A stretch of 64,000 bases of DNA, from NCBI GenBank assembly GCA_903886485.1, contig CAISMH010000003.1, positions 62,001-126,000 of the forward strand, written 5' to 3'. The position numbers were made by a program, and so were the translations under genes. The notes below the pieces were generated by a model. It was not told the DNA's origin, made no database searches, and was given only the letters and a program-made list of their open reading frames with translations. The stretch is from an uncultured Burkholderiales bacterium. GTDB taxonomy: Bacteria; Pseudomonadota; Gammaproteobacteria; Burkholderiales; Burkholderiaceae_C. Positions 63,968-64,000 of this stretch are shown in pieces. How positions within the stretch are numbered: position 1 is the first letter of the stretch; every line of letters starts with the position of its first letter.

Positions 63968-64000
63968 GCACACCAGACCTTCACAAAGCCAGCTCTCGAG

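Noticed and set aside
1..64000. Search for CRISPR arrays, insertion sequences, integrases, prophage genes and rRNA
   Set aside because: No regularly spaced direct repeats, no transposase or integrase motifs and no rRNA sequence were seen anywhere in the window.

Overview
The window looks like a chromosomal segment of a betaproteobacterium of the order Burkholderiales, most likely family Comamonadaceae (Limnohabitans/Rhodoferax-like). The reasons are the gene content and protein types (BktB thiolase, beta-type Nuo proteins, RluE/RluA paralogues, DarP, YbiB-CobA), the moderately high GC, and a GC-rich intergenic repeat between nuoC and nuoD of a kind I recall from this family. Almost all of it is core housekeeping sequence. 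I see no prophage, insertion sequence, CRISPR array or rRNA.

Layout. 1-8885: end of a 2Fe-2S reductase, rhlE, ettA, an HTH-receiver protein, a flavin monooxygenase, a core-MetE methionine synthase, a hemerythrin and an MFS lysophospholipid-type transporter. 8892-15336: bktB, a minus-strand cluster (two small unknown proteins, a ferredoxin and an RluA-type synthase), a HEPN/MNT toxin-antitoxin-like pair with tandem operators, rluE, an SRAP protein with altered catalytic residues, a nitroreductase and a HigB/HigA pair. 15461-22946: glnS, a three-gene ABC exporter (MacA-like adaptor, FtsX-type permease, LolD-like ATPase), an RNB ribonuclease and uppP. 22979-28157: a minus-strand run of mutS, an Anbu proteasome-like protease and an alpha/beta hydrolase, plus suhB. 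28261-38623: trmJ, cysE, mogA, darP, pmbA, an MsbA-like ABC exporter, yqeY, rpsU, a flavoprotein, cobA and ybiB.

38700-43215 stands out as an accessory island, visibly more AT-rich in codon choice. It holds a FlaG-like orphan gene, a divergent OmpR-type two-component system, and a large protein with two TerB-like domains followed by seven exact-period 12-residue repeats. This is the best candidate in the window for something undescribed.

43257-49360 is core again: tsaD, rpsO, pnp, a quinone oxidoreductase, tpiA, secG and tRNA-Leu(GAG). 49448-63967 is the complete 14-gene nuo operon for respiratory complex I, nuoA to nuoN in canonical order. nuoA is broken by an apparent single-G deletion near its 5' end, while the other 13 genes are intact, so a sequencing error or a very recent mutation is likely.

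No gene-free stretch exceeds about 300 bases. The longest gaps are 2023-2263 and 3932-4132 (promoter and terminator sequence) and the tRNA-bearing gap 49167-49447.
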